Shown one piece after another: positions 1 to 8,915 of a stretch of DNA of 56,099 nucleotides. The stretch is from Syntrophaceae bacterium (GTDB taxonomy: Bacteria; Desulfobacterota; Syntrophia; Syntrophales; UBA2185): the NCBI GenBank assembly GCA_003153775.1, contig PMBI01000044.1:31176-87274 (forward strand). Direction: 5' to 3'. A program made the translations under genes and the position numbers. Below the pieces are notes generated by a model. That model ran no database searches. It was given only the letters and a program-made list of their open reading frames with translations, and was not told the DNA's origin. Each line of letters opens with the position of its first letter. The first letter of the stretch is position 1.

Positions 1-355
1 ATGCTGCATTAATGTACGTCGTGATTCCCATGTGGGAGGTGAAATCTCCTGAGCTGTATTTGGCTGACCGGTTGGACTTGTCCAAAATGATCTCCACATG
101 CACTCCCCGCTTATGCGCATTAAGGATAGCAGCGGCGATATCTTTCGATGTGAATGAATACGCCTCCATGAGGATCTCGGATCTGGCATTGTCGAGCTCT
201 CTGACGATTGCTTCCGTACATCTGCCGTGCGGACTAAAGCAGACCCTAATCGGGGTATTGTTTAATGTGAGGTCAGCGGCATAGGTTAATGGCATGGATA
301 CGCTGCCTACGGAGAATACGAACACGAGAATAACAGTAACAATAGATTTTTTCAT
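1..355 (-). CDS. Phospholipase D-like nuclease, exported (partial, C-terminus outside window)
   Basis: Reading leftward from the ATG at 353-355, the frame is open to the window edge (118 codons). The first 25 residues are a signal peptide (MKKSIVTVILVFVFSVGSVS, then an Ala-Asp cleavage region). The mature part has the start of a phospholipase D-superfamily fold: a CFSPHGRCTEAIV segment, then EILMEAYSFTSKDIAAAI and a helix-strand pair around AHKRGVHVEIILDKSN. This matches the Nuc/PLD family of secreted phosphodiesterases that cut DNA or phospholipids. The catalytic HKD motif would lie beyond residue 118, so activity cannot be judged. A GGAG sits 9 bases before the start. Family assignment is fairly firm; the substrate is unknown. 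Confidence 0.75.
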   Translation of the reverse strand, partial: MKKSIVTVILVFVFSVGSVSMPLTYAADLTLNNTPIRVCFSPHGRCTEAIVRELDNARSEILMEAYSFTSKDIAAAILNAHKRGVHVEIILDKSNRSAKYSSGDFTSHMGITTYINAA

Positions 356-557
356 ATTAGACTACTCCATGTTAATTTTATGCCGAAGGTATTTGAGATA
401 ATCGGCATTATCAGAAAAATTCTGAAGCCGCGGATGGCGGTGGGTGACCTTATACAAATCTCCTCTTATTGTAAAGGGGAATACCGGCAATCTTGCATGG
501 TGGAATAAATCCCCCGCTGCCGCCTTTGTCAAAGGGAGCGAATAAATGACAATAGAA

Positions 558-608
558 CTGGATTCCCGCCGGAGCCTGCCCTCGGACTTCTTTATCGGGG
601 ACGGGATT
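558..608 (+). repeat. Dispersed intergenic repeat, GGATTCCCGCC family, copy 1
   Basis: It begins CTGGATTCCCGCCGGAGCC and ends in an imperfect inverted partner (CGGGGACGGGATTG), so the unit can fold. The same left half recurs at 2349 and 3473. Elements of this kind are frequent in deltaproteobacterial intergenic DNA. This copy has lost the usual GGGAATGACA end. Confidence 0.7.
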
Positions 609-620
609 GATTTACTGGGA

Positions 621-638
621 GCAGACCTGAAGGTCTGC
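621..638. repeat. Perfect hairpin GCAGACCT-GA-AGGTCTGC
   Basis: Eight perfectly paired bases flank a two-base loop, in intergenic DNA next to another repeat. No T-tract follows on either strand, so it is not a standard terminator. It resembles the short dispersed palindromes of related genomes. Confidence 0.55.
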
Positions 639-743
639 ACTACGCAAACACAATAAATGTAGTGCCGGACTTTAGTTCTGCGAAGATGGCGATGACGTTC
701 GTTCAGGATGAGAAACGAGGGGCGGGAAAGATAGTAAATACGA

Positions 744-1634
744 TTACCGCAGGTGGGTTTCAATGATGCATTCGGCGCAGAAATTAGAGAGCTGCAGATA
801 TTCGGCGGAGATGCCTTCGAGGGCCTCTTCGGGGATGAGGCCGATCAGCTCCGACTCGATGATGGAAACGCCGCATGCTGCGGCCTTCTTTTTTATAGCA
901 TCAAAAACCTTCCGCGGCGGCGTCACCTTATAATTGGTGAGGTTCATCGATACCTGAACGATATTCCTGCTCGCAAGAGGAACGCCGATGGCCTTCACAT
1001 ATTGCAGTCCCCCGCTTGATTGCCTGATGGAACAGGCGATATCCTTTGCCACCTGGAGATTATCCGTGGCGAGATTGATGTTGTAAGCAATGAGCGGCTC
1101 CCGCGCCCCGCAGGCGACTGCGCCGCTCTGCGGATCGAAGCGGGCCGGACCGGCATCCGGCATCCACAGAGGGTCGTCAAACCGCGTTTGCAAAGCCTCG
1201 TATTCGCCTCTTCTTAAATCTGCTAATTCTCTTCTTTTCGGATCAAGTGCGGCCTCACCGTAAAAGTAGACGGGGATCCTGCGCTTCTCTCCCAATGCAC
1301 GGCCGAATCTGTGCGCGAGATCAACGGCGTCTTTCATCGTCGCACCTTTCAAAGGGACGAAGGGAACGACATCGACGGCGCCGATCCGCGGGTGCACGCC
1401 CTTGTGCTTGCGCATGTCGATGAGGTCGAGGGCCTTCTCGCATGCTGCAGTGGCTCCTTTCAGCACATTTTCCGGTTCTCCGATGAAGGTCAGAACCGTC
1501 CGGTTGTGATCTGCATCGGCGCACACGTTAAGGAGTCTCACGCCTTTGACTGTGGAGAGCGCCGCGGCGATGCTGTCTATTTTTTTCCTGTCGCAGCCTT
1601 CACTGATATTGGGGACGCATTCGATAATTTTCAT
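744..1634 (-). CDS. ftcD: Glutamate formimidoyltransferase
   Basis: The 296-residue protein matches the stand-alone formiminotransferase, which moves a formimino group from formiminoglutamate to tetrahydrofolate; some relatives also act on 5-formyl-THF. The family N-terminus MKIIECVPNISEG is intact, with conserved HNRTVLTFIG, HKGVHPRIGAVDVVPFVP and YFYGEAA segments of the N-terminal subdomain. The second subdomain starts near residue 180 (LIAYNINLAT). There is no fused cyclodeaminase domain, as is usual for bacterial versions. It starts 5 bases after the stop of the metallophosphatase gene, so the two are probably co-transcribed. No histidine-degradation genes lie nearby, so the pathway (histidine breakdown or C1 metabolism) is not settled by context. 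Confidence 0.9.
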   Translation of the reverse strand: MKIIECVPNISEGCDRKKIDSIAAALSTVKGVRLLNVCADADHNRTVLTFIGEPENVLKGATAACEKALDLIDMRKHKGVHPRIGAVDVVPFVPLKGATMKDAVDLAHRFGRALGEKRRIPVYFYGEAALDPKRRELADLRRGEYEALQTRFDDPLWMPDAGPARFDPQSGAVACGAREPLIAYNINLATDNLQVAKDIACSIRQSSGGLQYVKAIGVPLASRNIVQVSMNLTNYKVTPPRKVFDAIKKKAAACGVSIIESELIGLIPEEALEGISAEYLQLSNFCAECIIETHLR

Positions 1635-1639
1635 GAAAG

Positions 1640-2284
1640 TCAGACCTGGTATATTGTCATCTTCGGCAGTTCAATGCAGGTGAGCTTGCCGCCATACACG
1701 GCGCCTGTATCGATGCATATCTTATTCTTGTCGATGAGAGGCTTATTCAGGGAGACGGGCGTATGCCCGTAAACAACAGTCTTGCCGAAATCGTACGGAG
1801 AGTTGATAAACTCGAACCGTATCCACATGAGGTCTTCGCGGTCCTGCCGATCAAGGGGAATGCCGGGCCTCAGACCGGCATGGACGAATATATAATCGTC
1901 AGTTTCATGGTATGTGCGAAGGCCGGTGAAGAACTCTCTGTGGCTTGGGGGAAGGATCAATTCCTCCGTACCTTCCGGGGAAAAGCCATACGACGCCAAG
2001 GTGCGCATGCCCCCGTTCGACATATAGAGGTTTTCATTCCTGCGGTCAAGGCAGTAGTTGAGAAACATATCCTCGTGATTGCCCGTGAGACAAACAACGT
2101 CCCCGATGTTTTTCCTGATATCAAGGATGGCATCGATTACCCCTTCTGAGTCAGGGCCGCGGTCAATGTAATCGCCTACGAAAATAAGCGTATCTTGAGA
2201 GGCGTCGATATCAAGCTGCGCCATCAGCTTGTCAAGGTGGGAGATGCAGCCGTGTATGTCTCCTATGGCGAATATTTTTTCCAT
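1640..2284 (-). CDS. Calcineurin-like metallophosphatase (PrpA/ApaH-like protein phosphatase)
   Basis: The 214-residue protein has every metal-binding motif of the PPP-type phosphoesterase fold: GDIHG (8-12), GDYIDRG (37-43), GNHED (68-72), HAG (135-137) and GHT (173-175). Such enzymes remove phosphate from serine/threonine, or cleave dinucleoside polyphosphates, using two metal ions. The start chosen is the ATG at 2282-2284, giving the family N-terminus MEKIFAIGDIHG. A longer frame upstream only reads through an intergenic repeat. It leads a two-gene unit with ftcD. The physiological substrate cannot be read from sequence; a cytosolic protein phosphatase is most likely. Confidence 0.88.
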   Translation of the reverse strand: MEKIFAIGDIHGCISHLDKLMAQLDIDASQDTLIFVGDYIDRGPDSEGVIDAILDIRKNIGDVVCLTGNHEDMFLNYCLDRRNENLYMSNGGMRTLASYGFSPEGTEELILPPSHREFFTGLRTYHETDDYIFVHAGLRPGIPLDRQDREDLMWIRFEFINSPYDFGKTVVYGHTPVSLNKPLIDKNKICIDTGAVYGGKLTCIELPKMTIYQV

Positions 2285-2348
2285 ACACAATAAAATTACA
2301 CATTCGTCTTGCCCTCTCCTTCGAAGGGGGTGAATAAATGCAAGAGAA

Positions 2349-2376
2349 CTGGATTCCCGCCTGTGCGGGAATGACA
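2349..2376 (+). repeat. Dispersed intergenic repeat, GGATTCCCGCC family, copy 2
   Basis: A short, clean copy: CTGGATTCCCGCC, then TGT, then GCGGGAATGACA. GATTCCCGC and GCGGGAAT pair nearly perfectly, giving a compact hairpin between ftsY and the phosphatase gene. Confidence 0.8.
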
Positions 2377-2384
2377 TAGTATTC

Positions 2385-2452
2385 TTGTCATTTCGAAGGA
2401 GCGTAGCGACTGAGAAATCTTAAAGATTCCTCACATTCGTTAGGAATGACAA
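2385..2452. repeat. Dispersed palindromic repeat, TGTCATTTCGA...GGAATGACA family, copy 1
   Basis: The outer ends TTGTCATT and GGAATGACAA pair, as do inner GAAATCTT and AAGATTCC, giving a long imperfect hairpin. It abuts copy 2 of the GGATTCCCGCC repeat. The same composite arrangement recurs at 3473-3600, so the two families travel together here. Confidence 0.7.
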
Positions 2453-2464
2453 TAGCACTATGGG

Positions 2465-3400
2465 CTACCGTTCGAAGAGGGCATCCACGAATTCTGCGCT
2501 ATTGAAAATTTTCAGGTCGTCGAGCCTCTCTCCGATACCGATATACCGGATGGGAATGTTAAGCTCCCTCGCAATCCCTATGATGACGCCGCCCTTCGCC
2601 GTCCCGTCGAGCTTGGTTAATATAATTCCCGTAACACCGATTTCATCGTTGAACATCTTTGCCTGGACAACTGCATTCTGCCCCGTTGTGGCGTCGAGGA
2701 CAAGGAGGATCTCATGCGGGGCAGCCGGCAGTTCCCTTTCGATGATGCGCTTCATCTTCTTGAGCTCTTCCATCAGATTGACCTTCGTGTGAAGCCTCCC
2801 TGCCGTGTCGATGATAACGGCATCGGTTTTCCGGGCCTTCGCAGCGACAATGGCATCGAAGACGACAGCGGCAGGATCGGCACCGGGCTTCTGCTTGATG
2901 AGCGGCACATCGACCCTCTTACTCCACACCTCAAGCTGTTCGATTGCAGCAGCCCTGAAGGTGTCGGCTGCGACAAGTATGAGGGACGCCCCATCTTTCT
3001 TCAAGGCGTTTGCGAGCTTTCCGATTGTCGTGGTCTTGCCTGTGCCGTTGACTCCCACGACCATGATGGTAAAAAGTTGATTCTTGGGAATTTGAAGAGG
3101 CGCCTCAGTTTTCTTCAGCGTATCGGTGATCGTATCGCGGAGGACTTTCCTTAATATCTCCGCGTCTCCGAGTTCGTTTCTCTTGGCCTGCTCTTTCATT
3201 TTTTCGATGAGTTCGTATGTAAATACAGGGCCGACATCAGCCATGATAAGGGTTTCCTCAAGTTCGTCAAAGAGTTTCTGGCTGATGACCCTTTCTCCGA
3301 GGAGGATATCATCGATATTCTTGATGAAGGCGTTTCTTGTCCGGGCAAGGCCTGCCTTCAGCCTTTCAAAAAAGCCTTTGCTTTCGGTATCGCTTGTCAT
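2465..3400 (-). CDS. ftsY: Signal recognition particle receptor FtsY
   Basis: This SRP-family GTPase receives ribosome-SRP complexes at the inner membrane. Its 311 residues hold an N domain (about 1-100) and a G domain with GVNGTGKTTT (116-125), ADTFRAAAIEQL (145-156), DTAGRL (198-203) and TKLDGTAKGG (262-271). The long acidic A domain of enterobacterial FtsY is missing, as in many deltaproteobacteria, so membrane contact probably relies on the basic N-terminal helix (residues 10-30). It lies downstream of smc on the same strand, but a 270-base gap filled with repeats separates them. Confidence 0.97.
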   Translation of the reverse strand: MTSDTESKGFFERLKAGLARTRNAFIKNIDDILLGERVISQKLFDELEETLIMADVGPVFTYELIEKMKEQAKRNELGDAEILRKVLRDTITDTLKKTEAPLQIPKNQLFTIMVVGVNGTGKTTTIGKLANALKKDGASLILVAADTFRAAAIEQLEVWSKRVDVPLIKQKPGADPAAVVFDAIVAAKARKTDAVIIDTAGRLHTKVNLMEELKKMKRIIERELPAAPHEILLVLDATTGQNAVVQAKMFNDEIGVTGIILTKLDGTAKGGVIIGIARELNIPIRYIGIGERLDDLKIFNSAEFVDALFER

Positions 3401-3472
3401 TTATCCATCCGTTCTCACACCAAGAAAAATATTTTCAGCCTTCGTTATTGCGCCCTTCCAATGGGACTGCAT

Positions 3473-3527
3473 CTGGATTCCCGCCGGAGCCTGCCCTCGA
3501 ATGTCCTTGTCGGGGGCGGGAATGACA
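3473..3527 (+). repeat. Dispersed intergenic repeat, GGATTCCCGCC family, copy 3
   Basis: It begins with the same CTGGATTCCCGCCGGAGCC as copy 1 but keeps the intact right end GGCGGGAATGACA. It lies between smc and ftsY. Confidence 0.8.
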
Positions 3528-3536
3528 TAGTTGTCT

Positions 3537-3600
3537 TGTCATTTAGACCGGAGGGAGAAATCTTGTGTGACATAATGATTTCCACTGCCCCGGAATGACG
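3537..3600. repeat. Dispersed palindromic repeat, TGTCATTT...GGAATGACG family, copy 2
   Basis: TGTCATTTAGACC, GAGAAATCT and CGGAATGACG match copy 1 at 2385 in order. It follows copy 3 of the first family by about 10 bases, reproducing the composite seen at 2349-2452. Confidence 0.65.
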
Positions 3601-3670
3601 TCAGGGACATGGTCAATGTATAACAATTTTTATTCGGAGATGTAAAGGATGGAATGCCTGAATGCCGGGT

Positions 3671-6600
3671 TTAGTTCAGGACTACGGAGACCATGGTGGA
3701 TATGCCCTGCTTCTGCATGGTGATGCCGAACAGATATTCCGCGACCTCCATGGACTTCTTGTTATGGGTGACCATGATTATCTGGGAGTTTGACGAGATG
3801 TCTTTAACGAGGTTGTTAAACAGGCTTATATTTGCATCGTCGAGCGCAGCGTCCACCTCATCGAGAACCAGGAAGGGAACGGGCCGGTACATGAGAATGG
3901 CGAAAATCAGAGCTATAGCGGCGAGCGATTTTTCTCCACCCGACAGCAGGCTGACACTCTGCGCGCGTTTTCCGGGAATAACGATATCGATGTCCACGCC
4001 TGTTTCCAGTATGTCTTCGGCTTCCGTCAGCTTCAGTTCACCTTTGCCGCCCGGGAATATCCTCGCAAATATTTCCTTGAAACATCCGTTGACTGCTTCA
4101 AAGGTCTCTGCGAAACGCTTTCGTGATTCGACGTTTATTTTCGTAATGGTCGCCTGGAGTGAATCGAGCGAGGCATTCAAATCACCGACCTGGGTCGTGA
4201 GAAATTCGTAGCGCCCTTTCAGCTCTTCAAATTCGCTGAGGGCCAGCAGATTCACTTCGCCGAAGTTTTCCACAAACTGCCTGTCCTTATTCAGCTTGGC
4301 GGTCAGCTCCTCGAGAAGCGTTTCATCGAGCCGCTGAAATTCGGGGACGAGAGTTTGGAGATCGACGTAGTATTTCTCCTGAATGCCCTGACGCAAGGCG
4401 TCTGCCTGAAATGTCAGCTCGCGGTAGGCTATCTCCAGATCATTCGTTTCCTTTACAACCTGGTCGTGGGTCTTCTTGACTTCCCTGAGGTCCGTCTCCC
4501 TGTTTCTCAACAGGGCTTCCCGCTCCTGCTGTGAGGCCCTCATTTGCGTGAGCGTGCCTTCGACGCCCTCATGATCCGTGTACAGGCGTTCGAGCAGACC
4601 CTGTTCGGTAGAGATTTGACCGGTCACATCTTCAATCTCCTGGTCGCTCTGCCCAAGCTCCGCGGTCCTGACATCTATTTCACGGGAGGTGTCCGCCCGG
4701 TCGGCCTCCAGCCGCTCGATGGTCTTGAGGTCGGCGTTTCTCTTTTCTTCGAGAGACGCGAGTTGGATTTTTTCACCCGTGAGATGTTCTTCCCGTTCTT
4801 CCGCCTTCGCCTTCAGTGCTTCCAGCTTTTCCTGGAGGGCGGACATGGCGGCGTTCATTGTTTTTTCCTGGGCCTCGGAGGAAATGAGGCGCTTCTCTAT
4901 GACAGTGCATTCCTCGATGGCGGCCGCTTCTTCGGCCTGATGATTCTCACAATTGAAATCGAGGACTTTTATTCTCTGCTCGATCCCTCTTATGTCGGCC
5001 TCAAATCTCTCGACGTCTTTCTGCTTGCCGTTGACCAAGAGCTCGAGATCGCGGATTTCCGAGCGCAGCTGGACGAGCTCTTCTTCCCATTGCAGTATGA
5101 GGGATGCCGCGTCCCTTTTCTTTTCAGTGTCCTCCGCAAGCGAGATGTTTAACTGGTCTACGTCTCCTTCGAGTTCGGCGATCTCACGCTTGGTCTTGAG
5201 CAGGCTCTTGTCGCCGTTCGTCTTGCTTCCCCCCGTCAGCACTCCCTGCGGGTTTATTACGTCGCCTTCCGATGTAACGAAGGTGCCCCTGAAACCGTTT
5301 CGTTCCCAGAGGGAGACGCCGCTGTTGAGGTTCGGTATCACGAGGACATCGCCCAAGAGGTAGTCGGCTATTTTCTCGAAGCCCTGATGAATATTGACTA
5401 CGTCGATCAGTCTCACTGCGTCCTTGAGATACTCCGCAGTAGAGCCGTAATTATGATGTCTCACTTCGAGGGGGACGAAGGTTCCCCTTCCTGAAGACGA
5501 GCTTTTCAGATAGTCGATGGCGAGCATGCCGTCTCTCTGGCTTCTGACGACCATGTACTGGAGCTTTTCCCCCAGGACGGACTCAACCGCCGTTTCATAT
5601 TCACGGGGCACTTCGAGAAGGTCCGCAACGAGCCCGAGGCAGGTCTCGCCGGGCAGCATGTCTGGGCTCGCCACCTTCTTCGCCTGCATTATCGATTTCG
5701 TTCCGTCGGAACACCAGGCGTAGCTTTCCTGCAACTCTGTCAAGGAGGCCAGGCGCGACGACTTCATGCCTGCTTCGTCCTTCATCTCTGAGATGCGCTC
5801 GTCGATCAGCTGCAGATCGTTCTTCGCGCGTTCGAGCTCATCGGAGGTCATCCCCGCGCTGTCCGTGAGATTTTCGAGCGCGCCCCCATCGGTAATCAGG
5901 GCCGCAATCAGGTCATCAAGGTTCTGGCGGGTCACCGCAAGCCTCTCCCTGTTTTCGTCCGCTTCTCTCTCGTCCCTCTCTTTTCTCTTCCGGATATCTT
6001 CGATGCCCTTCCCGAGGCCGACAAGTGTGTTTTTCGCTTTCGCCTTTTCCGTGGCTAACTCGAAAAACTCAATCTTCTTTTCTTCAAGTTCCGCGTTAAG
6101 CGATTTCGCGGCTGTCTTGAGTTCTTCAAGGCTCGCCTGGTTTTCCTGGACATTGTTTCTTACTTTCTCGATCTCCGCACCGGATTCGTCTGCCATTATG
6201 ACGAGGGTTTCCACCTCGTCGGCCAGGTTCTTCGCCCTTGTACGGAGCATTTCCAACTCGGCTGTGTTTTTCTGTTTCTGCGAGGCGATGTCTTTTATCT
6301 TGCCTTTGAGATGTTCGATCCCCTGTTCTTTTATGTTGATCGAGTTTCTGATGTCATAGAGTTTTTCCTGGTGTTCGGAAACGGAAGCCTCGTTTTCCAG
6401 CACCTCCGCCTTCAAGCCTTCGATCGAGGCTTCGAGTTCTTTCAGTCTGGTCGTTAATTCCATATCCCTCTTGCTGAGGGAGCCGCGCGACTGCCCGAGG
6501 GTCTCCTTCTGCCCGGACAGGTCCGTGTATGTGTGGAGCGCCAGGACCAGTTCCGCCTCTTTCACTTCCTTCTTCAGAGCCTTGTACTGCTCCGCCCTCT

Positions 6601-7237
6601 TGGCCTGCCGCGATACGGCATTGAGCTGTGATTTTACTTCTCTGATAATATCATTCAAGCGGAGGATGTTCTGCTTTGTCGCCTCCATCTTCCGCATGGC
6701 CGATTCTTTCCTGATTTTATATTTCGATATGCCCGCTGCGTCTTCGATGAACTGTCTTCTGTCTTCGGGTTTTGCTTCCACGAGATTGGCGACGCTGTTC
6801 TGCTCAACGAGGGAATATGTTTTGACGCCAAGCCCCGTACCCATGAGGAAGTCCCTGACATCGATGAGCCGGCAGGGAACCTTGTTGATCGTGTATTCGC
6901 TTTCGCCGTCCCGGAAGAGCCGCCGCGAAATCATGACCTCGCTGCATTCCGCATATTCCCCGGGGAATTGCCGCCCGTTGCTGTCGAGGATCATCGATAC
7001 TTCGCTCATGCCGATGGGGGCCGCGTTCTCAGCGCCGTGGAAAATGACGTCATCCATCTTTTTCCCGCGCAGGGTCTTGATACGCTGTTCGCCCATTGCC
7101 CAGCGAATGGCATCGACGATATTGCTCTTGCCGCACCCGTTGGGACCGACGACTGCGGAGATCCCTTTCGAAAAGTCGAGGACGACCTTATCCCGGAAGG
7201 ATTTAAAGCCGGCTATCTCAAGTCTCTTAAGCCTCAT
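3671..7237 (-). CDS. smc: Chromosome segregation protein SMC
   Basis: SMC forms the ATP-driven dimer that compacts and segregates the chromosome together with ScpA and ScpB. The 1188 residues are the normal length. Walker A is GPNGCGKSNI (31-40). Two long coiled coils flank a hinge at about 525-675, which contains the GLVADLLEVP and NPQGVLTGGS segments. The C-terminal head has the LLSGGEKSL signature near 1095 and Walker B FLVLDEVDAALDD near 1122-1134. The start is the ATG at 7235-7237, giving the canonical MRLKRLEIAGFKSF; the frame extends 21 codons further but without family similarity. A good promoter lies at 7329-7357. scpAB are not in the window. Confidence 0.97.
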   Translation of the reverse strand: MRLKRLEIAGFKSFRDKVVLDFSKGISAVVGPNGCGKSNIVDAIRWAMGEQRIKTLRGKKMDDVIFHGAENAAPIGMSEVSMILDSNGRQFPGEYAECSEVMISRRLFRDGESEYTINKVPCRLIDVRDFLMGTGLGVKTYSLVEQNSVANLVEAKPEDRRQFIEDAAGISKYKIRKESAMRKMEATKQNILRLNDIIREVKSQLNAVSRQAKRAEQYKALKKEVKEAELVLALHTYTDLSGQKETLGQSRGSLSKRDMELTTRLKELEASIEGLKAEVLENEASVSEHQEKLYDIRNSINIKEQGIEHLKGKIKDIASQKQKNTAELEMLRTRAKNLADEVETLVIMADESGAEIEKVRNNVQENQASLEELKTAAKSLNAELEEKKIEFFELATEKAKAKNTLVGLGKGIEDIRKRKERDEREADENRERLAVTRQNLDDLIAALITDGGALENLTDSAGMTSDELERAKNDLQLIDERISEMKDEAGMKSSRLASLTELQESYAWCSDGTKSIMQAKKVASPDMLPGETCLGLVADLLEVPREYETAVESVLGEKLQYMVVRSQRDGMLAIDYLKSSSSGRGTFVPLEVRHHNYGSTAEYLKDAVRLIDVVNIHQGFEKIADYLLGDVLVIPNLNSGVSLWERNGFRGTFVTSEGDVINPQGVLTGGSKTNGDKSLLKTKREIAELEGDVDQLNISLAEDTEKKRDAASLILQWEEELVQLRSEIRDLELLVNGKQKDVERFEADIRGIEQRIKVLDFNCENHQAEEAAAIEECTVIEKRLISSEAQEKTMNAAMSALQEKLEALKAKAEEREEHLTGEKIQLASLEEKRNADLKTIERLEADRADTSREIDVRTAELGQSDQEIEDVTGQISTEQGLLERLYTDHEGVEGTLTQMRASQQEREALLRNRETDLREVKKTHDQVVKETNDLEIAYRELTFQADALRQGIQEKYYVDLQTLVPEFQRLDETLLEELTAKLNKDRQFVENFGEVNLLALSEFEELKGRYEFLTTQVGDLNASLDSLQATITKINVESRKRFAETFEAVNGCFKEIFARIFPGGKGELKLTEAEDILETGVDIDIVIPGKRAQSVSLLSGGEKSLAAIALIFAILMYRPVPFLVLDEVDAALDDANISLFNNLVKDISSNSQIIMVTHNKKSMEVAEYLFGITMQKQGISTMVSVVLN

Positions 7238-7578
7238 TTTTTTCTTTCCTGTTGAGATTACAACGAAAACTCTTGCAACCGTCCATCCGCCCGGGGTCAA
7301 TCAAGCCATCCCCCATCGGATTTACCGAATACTAACAGAAGAAATAGACCTTGTAAAGAAAAAATACAACTAAATGTATCCTAAAATTTTTTACCTACAA
7401 TATATAGTATTTTTATAGTCAATTCCGAAATGACACTTTTTTACAGGGGAGGGATGTGGTATAAGATGAGTAACAGTCGCCCCTGTCGTATTGTTTTATA
7501 ATAAAAATAATATGTTAGCAGTATAAGGGTCAATAATTATGCGTCCGATGTCATTGCGGGGTAGTGAGGGACGGTTCT
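7238..7578. other. AT-rich divergent intergenic region (smc / DUF2007)
   Basis: This 341-base gap separates two divergent genes. Towards smc it holds the 7329-7357 promoter. Towards the DUF2007 gene there is a perfect TATAAT at 7497-7502 and an extended minus-10 (TGGTATAAG, 7457-7465), both without a convincing minus-35. The rest is AT-rich, with no RNA gene or repeat seen. Confidence 0.5.
7329..7357 (-). promoter_or_regulatory. Putative sigma-70 promoter of smc
   Basis: On the minus strand: TTTACA, a 17-base spacer, then TAGTAT preceded by TGT (extended minus-10). It lies 92 bases before the smc start codon. Confidence 0.55.
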
Positions 7579-7830
7579 ATGGATGAGGAAAAATGGGAAG
7601 TGGCCTGTACGGCTTCGGGAATGACGAACGCCAATATTGTCTTGGGGAGACTAACGACGGAGGGCATACCCGCAAAATTGAAATACGAGGCAGTCGGAGC
7701 GATCTACGCGATAACGATCGATGGTCTCGGTAAAGTGGATATCCTGGTTCTTGCAAAGGATATGGAGAAGGCCCGGGAAATCCTGGCGCGGACTTACGAC
7801 GAAGGGGATATTGACTGGGAAACGCGATAG
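7579..7830 (+). CDS. DUF2007-type small protein (putative signal-transducing protein)
   Basis: The 83-residue protein resembles the DUF2007 family: a ferredoxin-like alpha/beta unit with WEVACTASGMTNANIVLGRL, EGIPAKLKY, then VDILVLAKDMEKAREIL. Family members are small, soluble and of unproven role, and are sometimes described as PII-like signal proteins. The ATG at 7579 is chosen because GAGGG precedes it by 8 bases; a GTG five codons earlier is possible. It is monocistronic, divergent from smc and convergent with moaA. Confidence 0.7.
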   Translation: MDEEKWEVACTASGMTNANIVLGRLTTEGIPAKLKYEAVGAIYAITIDGLGKVDILVLAKDMEKAREILARTYDEGDIDWETR

Positions 7831-7888
7831 GGCCAGGAGGCAGGCTTTATTTTCTCACGCATGTGTCTTTCGTTGCATGCATAGCATG

Positions 7889-8884
7889 TCAACCGCCTAT
7901 GGAAGACATGTCTTTCATGCACTTCTTTATATGGTGGCCTTCATCACAGGAATGGGCATGTTGAATGGGTTTTTTTGCAATGGCCCCCTTGATGAGCTCC
8001 GACAGATCCGCATCGCTGCAGCCCTTGCGCAGCGGGCCTCTCAGGTCGACGTCTTCGTCTGAGAGCAGGCACACCCTGAGGTGGCCGTTCGCGGTGAGCC
8101 TCAGGCGGTTGCATGAACCACAAAATTGCTGACTCAAAGGGCTTATGAAACCGATTTCTCCGGCGCCTCCTGCGATTCTGTACATCTCTGCGGGGCCGTC
8201 CATTTTGGTTCTTGTGCCGTTGGCGCGTTCGAGAATGTAACGCCTGCTGATTAATTCCCTGATAACAATGTTGGAGAGATAGCGGCTGCTGTGATCGAGG
8301 GCAGGGCGCCCAACATCCATGAGTTCAATGAACCTGACCTGGTAAGGCTTGCGAAGGCTGAGCTGGGCGAAATCCATTATCTCGTCTTCGTTAAATCCCT
8401 TCATTGCCACAATATTAATCTTGATAGGCGAAAACCCGATCCTGTGGACTTCATTGATACCTGCGAGGACGGCGCTAAGGTCTCCGCCTCTGGTAATCCG
8501 GGCGTACTTTTCGGGATTGAGCGAATCAAGACTGATGTTTATTCTTTTTACGCCTGCGGAAAAAAGTTTCGCAGCAAAGGCAGCCAGGAGTATGCCGTTC
8601 GTTGTGAGGCTTATGTCATGGAGACCTTCCGTGGACGAGAGATCGGCGATAAAATCGCAGGCGCCGCGCCTGACCAGAGGTTCGCCTCCCGTTATCCTGA
8701 CTTTGCTGATGCCTATGCCTGCTGCTATGCGGACGATCTGCAGTATTTCTTCGTATCTCAGGATGTCGTCATGCCCGATGAGGGAAACGCCCTCCTTGGG
8801 CATGCAATAGCTGCAGCGAAGGTTGCACCTGTCGGTGATGGAAACTCTGAGATAATTAATCTCTCTGTTGTAGCTATCAATCAT
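7889..8884 (-). CDS. moaA: GTP 3',8-cyclase MoaA
   Basis: This radical SAM enzyme catalyses the first step of molybdenum cofactor synthesis, turning GTP into 3',8-cyclo-GTP. The 331 residues show the SAM cluster cysteines C20, C24 and C27 (CNLRCSYC), the GGEPLVR segment, the second cluster C255, C258 and C272 (CGSCNRLRLT, then VC), and the C-terminal Gly-Gly that enters the active site. The ATG at 8884 gives the family N-terminus MIDSYNREINYLRVS. A TTG at 8923 with AAGGA 7 bases upstream would add 13 residues and overlap a cysteine-rich mini-ORF. No other Mo-cofactor gene lies in the window. Confidence 0.95.
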   Translation of the reverse strand: MIDSYNREINYLRVSITDRCNLRCSYCMPKEGVSLIGHDDILRYEEILQIVRIAAGIGISKVRITGGEPLVRRGACDFIADLSSTEGLHDISLTTNGILLAAFAAKLFSAGVKRINISLDSLNPEKYARITRGGDLSAVLAGINEVHRIGFSPIKINIVAMKGFNEDEIMDFAQLSLRKPYQVRFIELMDVGRPALDHSSRYLSNIVIRELISRRYILERANGTRTKMDGPAEMYRIAGGAGEIGFISPLSQQFCGSCNRLRLTANGHLRVCLLSDEDVDLRGPLRKGCSDADLSELIKGAIAKKPIQHAHSCDEGHHIKKCMKDMSSIGG

Positions 8885-8915
8885 GGATATGTTATTCGCC
8901 TGTGGACTTCTGCAT

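Larger units (their letters stand above)
356..743. other. Intergenic region with degenerate repeats
   Basis: This 388-base gap separates ftcD from the PLD-like gene. It holds a GGATTCCCGCC-type repeat (558-608), a perfect hairpin (621-638) and remnants of CTTTGTCAAAGGG palindromes near 463-480 and 526-538. A 133-codon open frame on the minus strand crosses it, but it runs through the repeats and looks like no protein family, except that its last 35 or so codons, ending 6 bases before the PLD start, could be a decayed gene end. No RNA gene is seen. Confidence 0.6.

Noticed and set aside
362-763. 133-codon minus-strand frame between PLD and ftcD
   Set aside because: It crosses two dispersed repeats and overlaps the ftcD stop. 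Only its last part could be a decayed gene end, too weak to annotate.
7889-7990. His/Cys-rich C-terminus of MoaA (HAHSCDEGHH) as a novel metal site
   Set aside because: Similar tails before the final Gly-Gly occur, as far as I recall, in other MoaA proteins, so it is not clearly unusual.
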